A DNA stretch of 64,000 bases from Nissolia schottii (Eukaryota > Streptophyta > Magnoliopsida > Fabales > Fabaceae): assembly GCA_003254905.1 (NCBI GenBank), contig QANU01019479.1, forward strand, positions 537,066 to 601,065, read 5' to 3'. Below, piece after piece: positions 35,281 through 48,213 of this stretch. Both the position numbers and the translations under genes were made by a program. Position 1 is the stretch's first letter, and each line of letters opens with the position of its first letter. The notes under the pieces were generated by a model. The model did not search any database. It was not told the origin of the DNA and saw nothing but the letters and a program-made list of their open reading frames with translations.

Positions 35281-36420
35281 GTTAATTAGCATTATTTGAC
35301 AATTTTCTACATTTTAATCGGTTGATAATGTAAAGTGTTTGCATATAAGTTAAGCTCATACTAACTTATGCCCGAGATTTATTTTTTATCATTATTGAAA
35401 TTCACATAATTTGTGAAAATGATATAATTCAAATTCTTAATGATATTTTCCAATTTTACATCCTTTCTGTAATTTTTTTCTACTCGGTTCTTCTGATTCT
35501 TATTCATATTTAAACTTTAATTTGTTTCTATTTTTATATGATAATATTTACAATATTCGAGTTATATGTCAAATTTCTATCAATTTTTGTAAAATTGATA
35601 GAGAAGATATGGGGTCTTTGATATCAATTCTCATGCTTTAATGAATGCACGAAAGAGATTTAATGTGAATAAAAAAATATATTCACAAGAGTTTAATAAA
35701 ATTACTGAATGAATTTTAGGAATATATTTTAGGTTGATTTTTTATTTTATCTTGATACAATGTAATTGAAGCAATTAGTTCAGAAACCATCCAAGTGATT
35801 TTCTACTAATTCAAGGTAACATCTTTATGAGAATTTTTCATTTTTCAATTTAATATTTATCAATTTTATCGCAACAATATAATAAAGGACTAATTTAGTT
35901 TCTTAAATTTTTAAATGTTACTCTCGTTGGCTCTTTTATTGATAAATTTTTAAAAAAAATTTATGAGTCTAATGAGGGCAACGTTTTGAAATTGAAAGGG
36001 TTATAGTGCTCTTTTTAAAGACTAAATTAACATTTTATTTTTTCAAGGACCACTTAAAATACTAAAATATTTTTTAGGGATTTAAGATGACACTTAACCC
36101 TTTAAAATTTTGTAACTTCCGCATGCAAGTTATGCTAGATATTCTTATTAAAATCTTATTTAAAACAATAAAACTCTCATGACAAAAACATTTCAAAGGA
36201 TTTAATTAAACACTTTAATGTCTCAAACATGTGTAATATCAAACATATACATATACATTGTACAGCCTATTTAATTGAATGTATTTCACTATACAACGTT
36301 TAAGTATATTTATTTTGCTTAACATTATTTCATGCAAAATTATATTACTACAAATAAAATAAAATTTTGGTATATATTTACTATATTATATATACAGCAT
36401 TGTAATAAGATATTCGAGAG
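35281..36420. other. AT-rich spacer upstream of CDT1
   Basis: No gene or repeat family recognised. Short A/T runs only. Confidence 0.4.
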
Positions 36421-36599
36421 ATTAGCATTACATTGCCAATTGTAAAAGTGCCTGGCACCGTGGCGTGTAAGTTGCCTTGTATTGTTACCTGTCCCACAAG
36501 TTTTCTCTTTTCAATCTTATTTTCCTTTCTCTTTTTGACTTTTTGGTCATTCCATCACAGACGCAGCAGCAACTCAAAAGGAATATCCTCTTCAAAGTT

Positions 36600-36883
36600 C
36601 CCAGCCCAGCCCAAAGCCCATTTATATTGGGCCACATTGAAACAGAGGCCAAGATCGCACTCCAGCTTCAGCCCCGTCAAACAAGGCCCACCAGGCCCAC
36701 TAAAAGCAACACAAACTCGCGGGAACCAACGTATCAATTTGGCGGGAACCAACGCGTCACAGAGTTCCCGCGGGAAGAGAACCCTACTATATAAACACAC
36801 CACCCCCCAACTTCTCACGAAAATCTCAGATCCGTTCGTCTCCAGATAGAGAAAATAGAAAATCAAAATTAAAAAAAACCACG
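36600..36883 (+). promoter_or_regulatory. CDT1 promoter with E2F and site-II elements
   Basis: Three E2F-type sites lie within about 60 bases: CTCGCGGGAAC (about 36716), TTTGGCGGGAA (36738-36748, a full consensus) and the palindrome TTCCCGCGGGAA (36765-36776). ACGCGT is between the last two. A TATA box, CTATATAAAC, follows at about 36786, about 95 bases before the ATG. Upstream are several GGCCCA/TGGGCC site-II elements (about 36625, 36685, 36694), which bind TCP factors in plant cell-cycle and housekeeping promoters. E2F control of CDT1 is established in plants and animals; here it is inferred from the sites. Confidence 0.85.
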
Positions 36884-39800
36884 ATGAGATCTTCGGAGGC
36901 TTCTTCTCCATCGTGCAGATCGAAGAAACAAAATTGTCCCAGCTCCAAAACCCTATCTTCGGATTCAATCTCACTGAGCTCAAAGACCCCCGAGAAGCCC
37001 CCTGAGCTCACGCGCCACACGCGCCGCACGCGCAACCGCGGCGTCGCTCTTTCCGTAGAGGACATCCGGAAAGTTGCCGAAGGCTTACAGGATCGACGCA
37101 AGCCCGAGACAACGCTGTCTGAGGGCAACACTGCAAGGAGACAGATCTCGTTGCCTTCACCACTTAAACCGAAGAAGACCAATGCCGATCATGCCTTCAA
37201 GCTTCCCGAAAAGTAAATCTAATTTATTTTTTTATTCTATTTTGTTTCTGAAATTTGGAATTTAGATTTTGGGAATTTTAACTTTAATAGTGTTTGGGGG
37301 GGGGGGGTTGTGTGCAGGTATGAGATTTTGGGTGATCTCTTCCACAGTTTGGGTAGTACGACTCGGTTGCTGCGGATGAAAGGAAAGACCCCGTCATTTG
37401 CAAATATCACCGCCGCCATGGAATGCTTAACTGATAGGTATCGTTGTGTAACTGTTGATTGCTATTGCTAGGGCAATTTTTTCTATTTTTGTTTTTCTAA
37501 AACCCTATTTTAGTGGTGGATAGATATAATCATCATCGCAATATTCTTTCAAAAATTCAAATCAGGTAGATAGTGCGTAATTGTGTGTCACCACATGATG
37601 ACATTTAGATCTTTTGGAGAATTAATATGATGGCCTCATGGTGAATAAAATGGAGTTTTACTTTGTTTATAAAAAAAAAAATTCTGAAACATTTGTTTTA
37701 TTTCATTTGCTTAATTATTCTTTTGTTTTGGTTCAAGCATTGTGTAAACCAAGGCATCTTGATTCTGAAAGTAAAATTCTGATTATGATTTGTGGCTTGT
37801 TTAGGAGGTTTACACTTGGTCATTTGGCTCAGCTGAAATTTATCTTGCCTGAGGCAATTGTTATTAAGAAGGTACTAGCGTTTGATGAACGGACAAGTTG
37901 TATGACGCCAGAGCTGCATGTTATTATTGATCATGATGCGGTGGAGTCCAATGCAGAGGTTCCACCTAGCATTGCACTAAGGAAGTTATTTTGCTCACGG
38001 CTCGTTGATTTTTGTAAATCTCATCCTGAGGTATGCAAGAATTTCAGCTAGCGTATTTGTTTGATGAGATTCATTATGAACAATTACATATTGGTTATTG
38101 TTGTACACTTTGCTGATGATTCTTTCCCTTGATTTTAGTTCGCTGCATGCATTGCTTAGTACTCATCTTGCTTTGTATCATGGTTTGCACAGATTGCCTT
38201 TTCTAAGTTGGACTTGCATCAGTTGCCTCATGTTTTTACCCCCTTAATTTTGTATTAGTGAAATCTTGATAATGCAGGAAATATTATGGTGAGGTTCTTT
38301 TTAATTGTGGTGTGCTGTGGAGAATATGATAAATTATCAGATTGATCTGCTGACTTGAATAGACATGATTCTTGGTGATCACTCATTTTTAAATGCTTTA
38401 TGAAAAACTTGATTTGGTGAGATTCGTCCACGCTTTGGGAAATCTTCATTTTGTAATTAATGATAAACTTTTAATGATCCCCATTTACATTTTTATGATG
38501 GGCATTAGTATTGCAATTGCAGGAGTTCCCCTTTTTAATTATGCATTTAATTTGGTCTAAAAGATACTTCTACATCTAGGTTGATGATATTCCAGAAGAA
38601 GTACTGCCTGAGCCATTCAATCGTCCTAAGCAGGATCCCCTTCCAGACATATTGACAAGACCCGCCTCATCGTTTGCTACAGAGACACAATCTGATGCTG
38701 GTGCAGCTCTTCCACAAACAGAACCGTCAGCAGTCATTCAGAATGACACTTCAGATAACACAGAACATGTCCCAATTGAATCATTTAACCAGCAACCAGT
38801 AGTAGCCTCACATATGTCCCAATCTTTCAGAAGGCGGTTTTCTCAGAAATCTGAGGGAAACGTAGCAGATATTGCACAGAAAAAATTGCTTTCAGATTCA
38901 TTCCAACCCATGGTTTTCCCAGTTTCAGGGCCAAGCTTGAAGGAAGAAGCTACCTTTGTGGGCAGTGGATCTGATCCTAATGCATTACCTGCAGAGTTGT
39001 CTTCAGAGGCAGCTGGTAGTGAAGTTTGCCCGACAATGTGTGCTTCATCAAACAGCTTCAAGTCATCTGGTGCATTGCCTGCTACTCCAAGCAAAACCAT
39101 TGAGTGTACAGGAAATGCCATGTCAACTCCAGTTAAAGCTGTTTCTACTCCATCTAGGCCCATGTCTGTCACACCTGCGTTGCCTCCACCTAAGAGACAA
39201 TTCATGAGCCCAGATGATACCTCTCTAAGTTCATCTAATAAGTTGGTTAGGCGTCCACCTCGATCAAGATCATTGAAATTTGATACTCCTGTGAAAAGTA
39301 AGGAGACAGAGAATGAGGTTGTTGATGGTGGCTTGTCAACCGATGATGATGTTTTTGATATTCTCCCAGAGAGTCTTCTGCAATCGGTATGCCTTAAGCT
39401 TCTTTATAATGCTACATGGGGAGAAGTTGCACATCTTATGGTTTTTTAACCTTATGTTGGTTTTTTATTGATTAGCTTGTCTGCTAAAGCATGTTGTTGC
39501 AATTTTTATAAGTTTTGCACCTCTCACATCCATTTGGAATATGATTGCTTTCCTGGAAAAATAAAAGTAGTTGTTATTGTTGAAATAATTTCATCAAATA
39601 TTAACAGTGGAACAAATGCTACTTTAAATGGTTTTCTGTCATGGGCTAAAAATTAAAATAAGGATTTCCGAACCCTTCTATTTATTTTCCAATCAAATGG
39701 TGGTGTTGGTATTTTTGGGGTTCCTTTACTGCAACAGTTTACAGTGTACAATGTTCTTCACAATATTTTATTCTCTTTGATGTCTAAGTATGTTTATGTT

Positions 39801-40487
39801 TTGTATCTTTTTCACCAACGAGGAAATTGCATAGATGACTAAACTTGCATGCATCCTTTATATGAGTTCATCAATTTCATGAGTAGTTTCTGGACCTACT
39901 GGCTATTTAGGTCAAGAATAACATATAACTATGCTCTTCACTTTGCAGATTAGAGAAAAGGAACTAAAGGCAATGGAGGATAGACATCCAGCTATCTCAG
40001 AAGCAAAGAGACGGCAAAAAATGATTGCCAGGCTCCCTAATCTCTTTAACATGATTCGCCTACTGTTTCAGACGATAAAACGTTCAGTTATCACGAAAGA
40101 GGAGCTTGTAAGCAAGATAATCTCAAGCCATTGTGAGATTGTTGACAGAAGTAAGGCACTGCTCTAAGCAAAAATGGAAATTGGCTATTTTATAATTTTC
40201 AAGACACTAAATTTTCCTGTTTTATTGTATTCTCAGGAGAAGTTGAAGAACAACTAAATTTGTTGCTAGAACTAGCACCAGAATGGATTTCTGAGAAGTT
40301 GGCCTCTAGTGGGGATTGTCTTTTCTGGTTAGTTTCCTTGGTTTTAACGTATTCTCTATTTTGAATAAACAAATGTTACAAATTTTACCTTTACATTTAA
40401 GTTGACGCTATCTTCTTTCATTTTTGTAGCATAAATAAAATGGTGGATGCCGAGACCATACGCACATCGCTTGAAGAAGCGAAATGA
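36884..40487 (+). CDS. CDT1: DNA replication licensing factor CDT1
   Basis: Loads the MCM2-7 helicase at origins with ORC and CDC6 in G1. Exons: 36884-37212, 37318-37437, 37805-38030, 38580-39386, 39949-40150, 40237-40327, 40430-40487. They total 1833 bases in consistent phase, giving 610 residues. All introns are GT-AG. Residues about 106-235 are the CDT1 fold that binds geminin in animals (KYEILGDLFHSLGSTTRLL, FANITAAMECLTDRRFTLGH, AQLKFILPEAI). Residues about 495-610 are the C-terminal MCM-binding winged helix (DRHPAISEAKRRQKMIARLP through SLEEAK). The linker (226-494) is low-complexity. CDK-type S/T-P-x-K/R sites occur at 35-38 and 92-95 and as a cluster at about 390-463 (TPSK, TPVK, TPSR, TPVK). 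No animal-type N-terminal PIP degron is visible. The Ser-rich basic N terminus would also fit plastid targeting, as reported for Arabidopsis CDT1. Single copy here; intact. Confidence 0.95.
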
Positions 40488-41169
40488 GCAAGAAGTGGAC
40501 GATGTTATTAGAATTAAAGTTGGAGGATAAATGCCATGATATATATTCGGCTGCTTGTAAATGTTCAATTTATGTTCTTGAGATAGGTAAAATTGACAGA
40601 TCAACGAAGCTTTTTGGGTAAATTTTGTATATCACATGGTCTATGATATGACACACACTAGCACGTTGTCAAATCTATGTAGCCAGCCCCAAATTGTGGG
40701 GCGAGCTTAGTTGTTGTTGGTGTATGTCACTCACTCACACAGCTAGACCAAGGAATATATCAAAGGAAGCAGGCCCCTTTTTCTAGTTATGATAGATTGG
40801 CAACTTTTCTTGTACAAAGATTTCATGCATCCTAATTTTAGTTGGTGATTTATTTCTTTTTAGATGACATAAGTGGCTTCTGATTCATGGTTTATTGTTT
40901 TCATTTTCTTAGTTTTACTTGATTCTTCAAACAAATTTTTACATCTTTTAGGCAACGGTGTTTTTCATCTTCTATTTAGCATGCTTCATGTCCATAGATG
41001 ATAGTGTCTTCTTCCTAGCTCCTTAAGTCAACCTAAATGCTCTCTAGCTGAAGATTTTGTTTTTTCCCTACAAAAGTTGTCTTCAGCTGGGAAAAGAGAG
41101 ATACATAGTGGCATTATGGTCAATTTTGCAGCCAAAGAATATTTAGATTGTACTGGAATTTGCAAGTTA
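40488..41169. other. CDT1 3' flank, nothing else recognised
   Basis: Probably contains the CDT1 3' UTR. No other gene or repeat seen. Confidence 0.4.
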
Positions 41170-41720
41170 CAACTTTGAAGAAGAATCCAATGATGCCTCG
41201 AAATTGTCAGCACACATATTATTTTGGCTAGGAAGATGCCAAATCAAAGGGATTGGTTGATGTGAAGCCAAGTTTCTGCAGGGCAGTGGATAGTTGGCAA
41301 AACCAAGATCCCAGAGCTTGTTGAAGGCCATAAAGTGATTTAGTTAGTTTGTATACCAGCTTTGTGCCATCAACCTTGTAACCTTACGGTTGAGTCATGA
41401 AGACATCTTCACTCAAGTCTCCCTTTAAGAAAGCATTGTTTGTTGACATCTAAATGCCTTATTGGCCAATACTTAGACAACACAATGGACAAAAGGGTTT
41501 TATTACTGGACTAAATGTTGGGATGGTCAAAATCAGGTCTTTGATTAAAAGCTTTGGTCACCAACCTTGCGTTATACTTGTTTATAGAGCCATCTGGATT
41601 GTACTTTATTCAAAAGACCCTTTTTTCCCAATAGGCCTACTGGTACTAGTTTCCATGAATTATTTCTCATGAGAGCAGAAAATTCATCTTCCATAACCTG
41701 CTTACAATGAGGGACATGAA
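41170..41720 (-). mobile_element. Ty1/copia reverse-transcriptase fragment (fossil)
   Basis: Minus-strand frames show copia RT landmarks: MEDEFSALMRNNSWKLVPV near 41690, then zones corresponding to the VKYNSDG, VAKGF and QLDVNNAFL regions, and a trace of the YGLKQAPRAW zone near 41330. Broken in many places; no LTRs. Old. Confidence 0.65.
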
Positions 41721-43196
41721 ACAAATTGTTCACAATTTAAAGGGACATTGACATTTAGATAACTGAAATTTAGAACTTCCAATATGGTTAATAGAGAAAC
41801 CTGCACCATTATCTACCATTATTCGCTCAGATCTTTGTGAACAAGCAAGTGACACATTTATTTATAATATGTAAATCTTGATACATCTTTCTTAGCACAC
41901 ACGGCAATGGCATATTTTTTTAGTTGTCATGCTCTCACCTACTCTTCTCATTTTCTCACTTTGAACCTCATTTGCGTCTTTTCCCTTTCTTAGCTTGTAT
42001 TTTAATCTGTCATTTTTTTCTTCTAAAACTCCAATAGCTCTTCGTAGTTCCCTGTTTCTGTTTCACCATCTCACGTAACTCCTTTCGCATCACCACTCAA
42101 CATTCCCTTTCTCCTCTATTGTTATTTCTTTTCAAGCATAATTTGTTGATACGCTTGTGCTTTACGTTGGTGATTTCAAATTATTTAACTCAATCTTTCA
42201 AAGCTTTAAGAGCCTGATAAGTTCATTTCATACTTCCCTTTTAATTTCTTCATTTGATACTTTGTAATACTAACATGCTTGCATTATGTTTTCTTAACTT
42301 TTGTATTGCTTGCAACTGTGGTATGTGAATCATGGGTCTTCCAACTGAATTTGGACGTGTTCTCATTTGAATGGTAAAATGTTGCCTCAGTTTACGTTGC
42401 TAAAGACTCAATGGATTTACTCTTTACATTGATTTAGTCTATTGCATTATAAAAGAGCTAAATGTTCAAATTATATTCATTACGATGTTTCGTTAGAGGT
42501 GGATTATTGATTGGTTTCAAGAGGAAATTGTGATTTTACTCTGTTGTTCTGATACGAGTTAATGGTGATTGTCATCTTTTAAATTATTTAATTTTTTAGT
42601 TAGATGCTAATGATTTAGTATGTTTTAGTAAGCTAAGAGTCATTGTAATCTATCCTAATGCTTTTAGTTTTCTATTGTGCCTTGTAATTGGTAGAAGGTT
42701 ATTTAGTTTAACATACCAAGTTACAAAAATTAGCATGTTAGAACGCCATATTAAAGAAGCATGTGAACAAATGAATATGGTGATAATAACACAAATTCAA
42801 AAGGTGTTTATGGACACTGTGAGGTTTTAATACTTTGGCTGTATCTTAATGTGCTAGGAGATTTATATATTTGTTGATGTGTATAGTACGCAATTGTGTA
42901 ATTAAGCTATTTGAATCCATTTCATAGAATATAAGATTATGATAGAAGTTTCATGTGGTATGGAATGACTTTAGTTCTCTACATTTAAATAAAAAATTCT
43001 TTCACAAACTTTAAGTTTTTTTAATTCAGAAGACTATAATGTTATCATCATTGTTAAGTGATATTATTTACTCTCTGCTTGATTTTTTTTTCTAAACCAA
43101 TGTCATTATTACTGATAAATGATATTATTTATTTTTCATAACTAATAGACGGTTATGGAATATGAAATTTGAAAGCACAAATTAATCCACAATAGG
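41721..43196. other. Spacer, no gene called
   Basis: AT-rich. A short Lys/Glu-rich coiled-coil-like frame on the minus strand (about 41900-42070) ends in a stop but has no start, no splice support and no family I can name, so I leave it uncalled. Confidence 0.35.
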
Positions 43197-44067
43197 ATAA
43201 CTTACATTTCTAACTCACCATACATTGCTGTTATTTCCTTAAATGTCATACTACACATTGTTACTCTAAATGCTCATTTGTGTACCAATTTCTATACTAA
43301 TTACAATAAAAACACAGGGAGAAAAGAAACTCATATAGAAATGGTGACTTGATTTAAATGACATTCAAAATGTGATATCAATTAGCAAAATAAATACTAC
43401 TCTAAAATATAAAAATATCATAATTTAGTAAGGTCAAGAGAGATAGGCAATGCAAATATTTATTCCATTTGATTGAAAATATTGTGTCCTTTTTTATGTA
43501 ATTTTGTGTGTACAAATTTTAGCAAGAGATAATATTATTATATATTAACATCAAAATATAATATAAGTTTTAATTTATCTATGCATTTCAATTATCATTT
43601 TCTTCATAAATTGTTGTCTAAGAAGGTAATTATAAAATCATTCCATACATGGCTTTTATTTCCTCAAATGTCATACTACACATAGTTACTACAAATGCTC
43701 ATTTGTGTACCAATTCCTACACTAATTACAATAAAAACATAGGGAAAAAAATATAACTAATAGAAAAGATGACTTGACTTAAATGACATTCAAAATGTGA
43801 TATATGAATCAACAAAATAAGCATTACTCTAAAATATAAAAATATCATAATTTAGTAACATCAAGAGAGATATGTAATGTACATATTTATTCCATTTAAG
43901 ATTTATTGAAAATATTTTATCCTTTCTTATTTAATTTTTTGTGCGTACAAATTTTAGCAAGAGATAATATTACTATGTATCAACATCAAAATATAATATA
44001 AGTCTTAGTTTATCTATGCATTTTAGTTATCATTTCCTTCATAAATTGTTGTCTAAGAAGATAACAA
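43197..44067 (+). repeat. Tandem duplication, two units of about 435 bp
   Basis: Unit 1 (about 43197-43630) and unit 2 (about 43632-44067) line up throughout. Shared strings include GTCATACTACACAT, GCTCATTTGTGTACCAATT, AATATAAAAATATCATAATT, GTACAAATTTTAGCAAGAGA and CATAAATTGTTGTCTAAGAA. By eye about 85-90% identical. No coding potential and no inverted ends seen. Confidence 0.85.
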
Positions 44068-44105
44068 CCCATCATTATTCATTACCATTATCAACCTCAT
44101 TTATT

Positions 44106-44289
44106 TATTTTTAGGCTGCCTGCCCGGTATCCAAGGCTTTGCCTTGACTAATCTGGGTCGACCCGGGTCGCTCACCTGGCTATGGCGGGTGAGTCTCCCA
44201 GCGAGAATAGCTGTGTATACAAGGTCTCGAACTCGGGACTATGCTTAAGCGATACCAAGCCGCTTACCACTTAGACCAACTCTCGTTAG
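44106..44289 (-). mobile_element. tRNA-derived SINE, full-length copy
   Basis: On the minus strand: a head with ACGAGAGTTGGTCTAAGTGG (A box region), GGTATCGCTTAAGC, then CCGAGTTCGAGACC (B box), and a body ending in a short A-rich tail. Flanked by a perfect 18-bp target duplication TTATCAACCTCATTTATT (44088-44105 and 44290-44307), the signature of LINE-driven insertion. Same family as 48080-48213. Confidence 0.85.
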
Positions 44290-44307
44290 TTATCAACCTC
44301 ATTTATT

Positions 44308-45419
44308 AATCAAAGTATTATCAACCTTATTTAAACATCATACATTTATAAAGTTTCAATATATTTAATTGAACATGTGTAATTGTTTTACTTTTCCGCT
44401 TTTTATATTTTTTACTGGGTATTTGTTTTACTAATATTCCTAGACTCACTTTATTATAAATAAATAATATTTTCCTATTATTACAAAGTTTTAACACTTT
44501 TTTAGAATAATTTCTACAAAATTATTTTTACATTAGTCACAAAATATTTATTTATTTCAATAATTTTATTTGTCTGCACAATGCGCGAGTCTAAATCTAG
44601 TTAGCATCAAAATTGGGACATAGAAGAAAAGTTGATGGGTGCTTTAAGTGTGAGGAATTTCTTATACGCTATTTATAATATATAATTTTGAATAAAAATC
44701 AGTAACCTAAGATAATTGAACAAAAATCAGTAACCTAAGATCACAAATTACAATATGAATTTAGAGTCAATTAACCTAATAAAAGCACACTATCAACCCA
44801 GTTACAATTTCTAAATTGACTAATTAGTAATGAGAAACAACCACAACTAAGTGTTCACTAATTGATTACTTTTTAAAAGGAAAAAAGAAAAAAGAAAACA
44901 CAATGTCACTAATGACTAATACTTTTTATAAGAGAATACGGTTTATCATACGGATTCAAATTTTTCAATGAGATCTCTTGGATAATACTTACCTAAAAAT
45001 GATATACACAAAATCTTTGCTCTGTGCCATAGCAACGCATTAGTATTCCCACCTAAACTTGTTCAACTACATACAACAGGGGGAAGACCTTCAGTTAGTT
45101 TCATTGTATGTCATTTGTCTTAAGAAGGGAAAAAACTTTATTCCAAAGAAAAATTACACAAATGAATTTGGTACTACTTATACTCAATCAACTATATAAA
45201 TTTGAGTTGCAGCGGAGAATGGGGAGAGGTTTGGGCCTGGTGAGATGGGAGTAGTGGCTCCACTATTGCTTTTTTGAAGTAATCGTAAATAATAATAGAA
45301 TGAGAATTTAAGAGGATGCATGTTTTTCAAATTTCTTGATAAGAAACAATTGGGAAAGATGCTCGGAAGTCAAATCTTAGAGAGAGTTCAAATTCGTTCT
45401 CTAAGATCACTCCAACTCT
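44308..45419. other. Spacer, nothing recognised
   Basis: AT-rich; contains the short direct repeat AATCAGTAACCTAAGAT near 44698-44740. No gene. Confidence 0.4.
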
Positions 45420-45855
45420 ACTCAATCCATCCACATATATATAGTTGTCATTTGAACTCTAATTTTGTGCTGGAGACAAAAGTCAGCTAGAGCTTGAGAC
45501 TTGATTGATGCTCGCGGTGTCAACTGGAGGTCATATTCAAGAGTCGACTGACTGCCCAAGCTACCATTCTCCTTACTAGGTCTAGTTAGTTTGTGGAGGA
45601 TCTGGCGGATGGGGAGGGAGATTGGTTTTAACTTCCACAGAGTGGACTTGAAAGTATTGCCTTAGTTTCCTTGAGGTGATTATTAGTGATGAGTATGCCA
45701 CTTTTTCCAAGAGTTCGTACTGGAAACATACTGGTGTAAGATCAACTTTTCTTCGACGCACTAGGAAATAGAGTTTTAGTTCATTGATTGCTTTCTCGCA
45801 CTCCTCATCCCATTGGAACTGTCTTTCTCTTTTTGTAACTTTCAAACACTCTTTT
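45420..45855 (-). mobile_element. Ty3/gypsy RT/RNase H fragment (fossil, Tat-like)
   Basis: Minus-strand frame with FQWDEECEKAINELKLY (linker between reverse transcriptase and RNase H), then a zone ending ARKLRQYFQVH-like (here SRKLRQYFQVHSVEV), typical of plant Tat-type elements. Cut off at 45856 by the start of another LTR sequence. Broken. Confidence 0.65.
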
Positions 45856-47010
45856 TGTAACAACCCAAAGTTTTCCAAAAAAAGGGGGGAAGCCGAGTGT
45901 TGTAGCATTCCCAACATACTGCAGCAGCTCAATGCGGATTGGGCGTTGCAGTGCTCAAGGAGTACTACAGTGACACAGAAGTCTCTGACTTGGTTGACAA
46001 GTCAATTTTTCCTACAAATGTATGTCTCTTCTGAGTGTTTTTACTTGCTAATTCACTTAGAGAGCTTTGAAGGTTGTGCTTTGAGCATGTACTTTCTCTT
46101 AGCTCTAGTTTTATTTTTCTTATGGGGCTGCAGTGTCTCCACCTAAGGTGTCCACGCTTAGGAGCTTTCAGCATCAGTGTCCTCAGTTGTCCATCATTTT
46201 CAAGTGAGTGGCTTTCTTCATGATCTATTTTCAGATCATGTATTTATTTTAAGAATCATTTTATTATGCATGTTTTTATAAAACCCTGGGAGGAGGAATT
46301 TATTATTTTCTTTTAATGTTTATAAAATTAGTTATTCATTTAGGAATTTCCTTATTTATGAAAATAGTTATTTAATGAAGATATTTAAGAAGCTATTTTA
46401 GAAACTCATGAAACTTATTTTAGAACTACATGAGACCATATTTCTTTATTGCATTAAATATGTCATGTTGCATGTGCATGAATGTTTATGAACAAACTAG
46501 TTACGTTATGCTATCAGTTAGCAATTATCAGTTAATATATTTATGCTATCATGTTTACATTATTTTCATGAGAGTAGATCTAGGATAGAACTGTATGTCA
46601 GCGACAACCCACGTTAACCCCAGTATACCTTATACGATCGTAATATAGAATAAGATTCAGACATATAGAATAATTAGGGCAAGATCGTGAAGCCCAGACA
46701 TAGGCATCCTATGAGGCCCGGTGTCATGTGTCATGCAGAATAGGGCAAGACCATGAGGCCTGGATATTATCATGAACAATTAAACTATATTTCTCGGATT
46801 TGTCTATCTAGTGAACTCCCTACTTTCATTATGTTTTATATACTATGTAATATAAACTATATAATGTTTTTGATTGGTATTATATTATTTATTGCATATG
46901 TTTGTCATGTCTACAAAATGTCCAATGTCGTTGTGGGGTCAGTCATTTACTAAGCGACGACTCACCCCTCATCAATATAAAATTTTCAAATAGCGTTGAC
47001 GAAGATACTC
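45856..47010 (+). mobile_element. Ty3/gypsy LTR remnant (fossil, Tekay-like) inserted in the Tat fragment
   Basis: Starts TGTAACAACCCAAAG, the same kind of terminus as 13272. It carries LTR-like stretches including AGGGCAAGACCATGAGGCC / AGGGCAAGATCGTGAAGCC (an internal repeat) and TTTACTAAGCGACGACTCAC near 46950. The right end is not defined; no target duplication found. Confidence 0.5.
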
Positions 47011-48067
47011 CCCCCATTTAATAGATTTTAGCAGTTCAAAATTTGGTGAGCTTCACTTTGCAATGGAGTATTTAGTAGTTGTTTAGTTATTTTAATTTAA
47101 AGTGCTCCATTAAAACAGATAGGAACCATTAAGCATTTATGTCAGAGAAAAACAAAGTGAAAACAGAGTGTGAAAAAACGTGAGAAAAAGTGTGGGAACT
47201 TATCACCTAGTTAGTTGAAGGACAAAAAGGAGCTAATGGGGATCCAAGTCCTTGCACTATTGGTTAATACATATGTCATTGTTCTACTAAGTCATAAACC
47301 TTAGCTCACTAATCATATACATATCCCACCTTGACCTTGGCCCTATTCCAACCCTTAAAATACCTATTGATGCACGTCATGTTTTTAATAAGTGATCTGT
47401 GATGTTTAGAAGAAAGTCAAACCTATGGAGATGACTTTAGTGAAGTGTTTGAGTGAAAATTAGATGAATTTATACACTTTGAGTGATGAGTGACACACTA
47501 TACCAAATGAGGCCCAATTGGTTCTAACATGCTTTGATTTATTTTCTGCTCATGATTCATGTGCCAATAAAAATTCATTTTTGTCCCTTAGTGACACCAT
47601 CTCTATCTTGAATGTAATCAATTCTTAGGTTATCGTATGTATTGCATAGTTGTTTAGAAGTTAAATGAGTAGGCTTAAGTGTCTCCCGAATTTCATGACT
47701 TTGTAAAAGAATGTAAATAAAATTGTCGCACTAAAAAGATTATATAATGTCATTGAAGCACTTTAACAACTGTTTTGGTCACAATTATTTTTTCAATTTT
47801 TACCCTAAATTTTTTTTATTACAACTTCACCTTCTCAATGTAACTAAAAGTCTACACCAATTATTTCCATCAATTTTATGAGGCCCTATACTCATTCCCA
47901 CATTCCACGTTCGATTTCTTTCAAAAGTTTTTTTTGAACATATCTCTTTCAATCTTAGAAATTTATAAATTAACATATATTTACATAACAAATTTAATTG
48001 TGGCAGACCTACAACCCCTCTAGTTATTTAGAAATATCTTTAAAAATTTGTGAATAACATATCAAAT
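47011..48067. other. Spacer, nothing recognised
   Basis: No gene or defined repeat seen. Confidence 0.4.
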
Positions 48068-48079
48068 ATTCCTTAATAT

Positions 48080-48213
48080 AACCAACGAGGATTGATCCAA
48101 GTGGTAAGTGACTTGGTATCGCTTAAGGCTTAAGCAAGGTCTCGAGTTCGAGACCTTGTGTATGCAGTTATCCCCGCCAGGAGACTCACCCGCCATAGCA
48201 ACCTAAAAAAAAC
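48080..48213 (+). mobile_element. tRNA-derived SINE, shorter copy
   Basis: Same family as 44106-44289: head ACGAGGATTGATCCAAGTGG, GGTATCGCTTAAGG, B box CTCGAGTTCGAGACC, body to GCCATAGCAACC, then an A-rich tail. Flanked by a 12-bp target duplication ATTCCTTAATAT (48068-48079 and 48214-48225). About 50 bp of the 3' body present in the other copy is missing. Confidence 0.85.

Noticed and set aside
36555-37182. Minus-strand frames over the CDT1 promoter and first exon
   Set aside because: Antisense to CDT1 exon 1 and its GC-rich promoter; no independent support.
38843-39205. 120-residue minus-strand frame inside CDT1 exon 4
   Set aside because: Shadow of the large low-complexity CDT1 exon.
41900-42070. 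Lys/Glu-rich coiled-coil-like minus-strand frame
   Set aside because: No start codon or splice context, stop just upstream, and no recognisable family.
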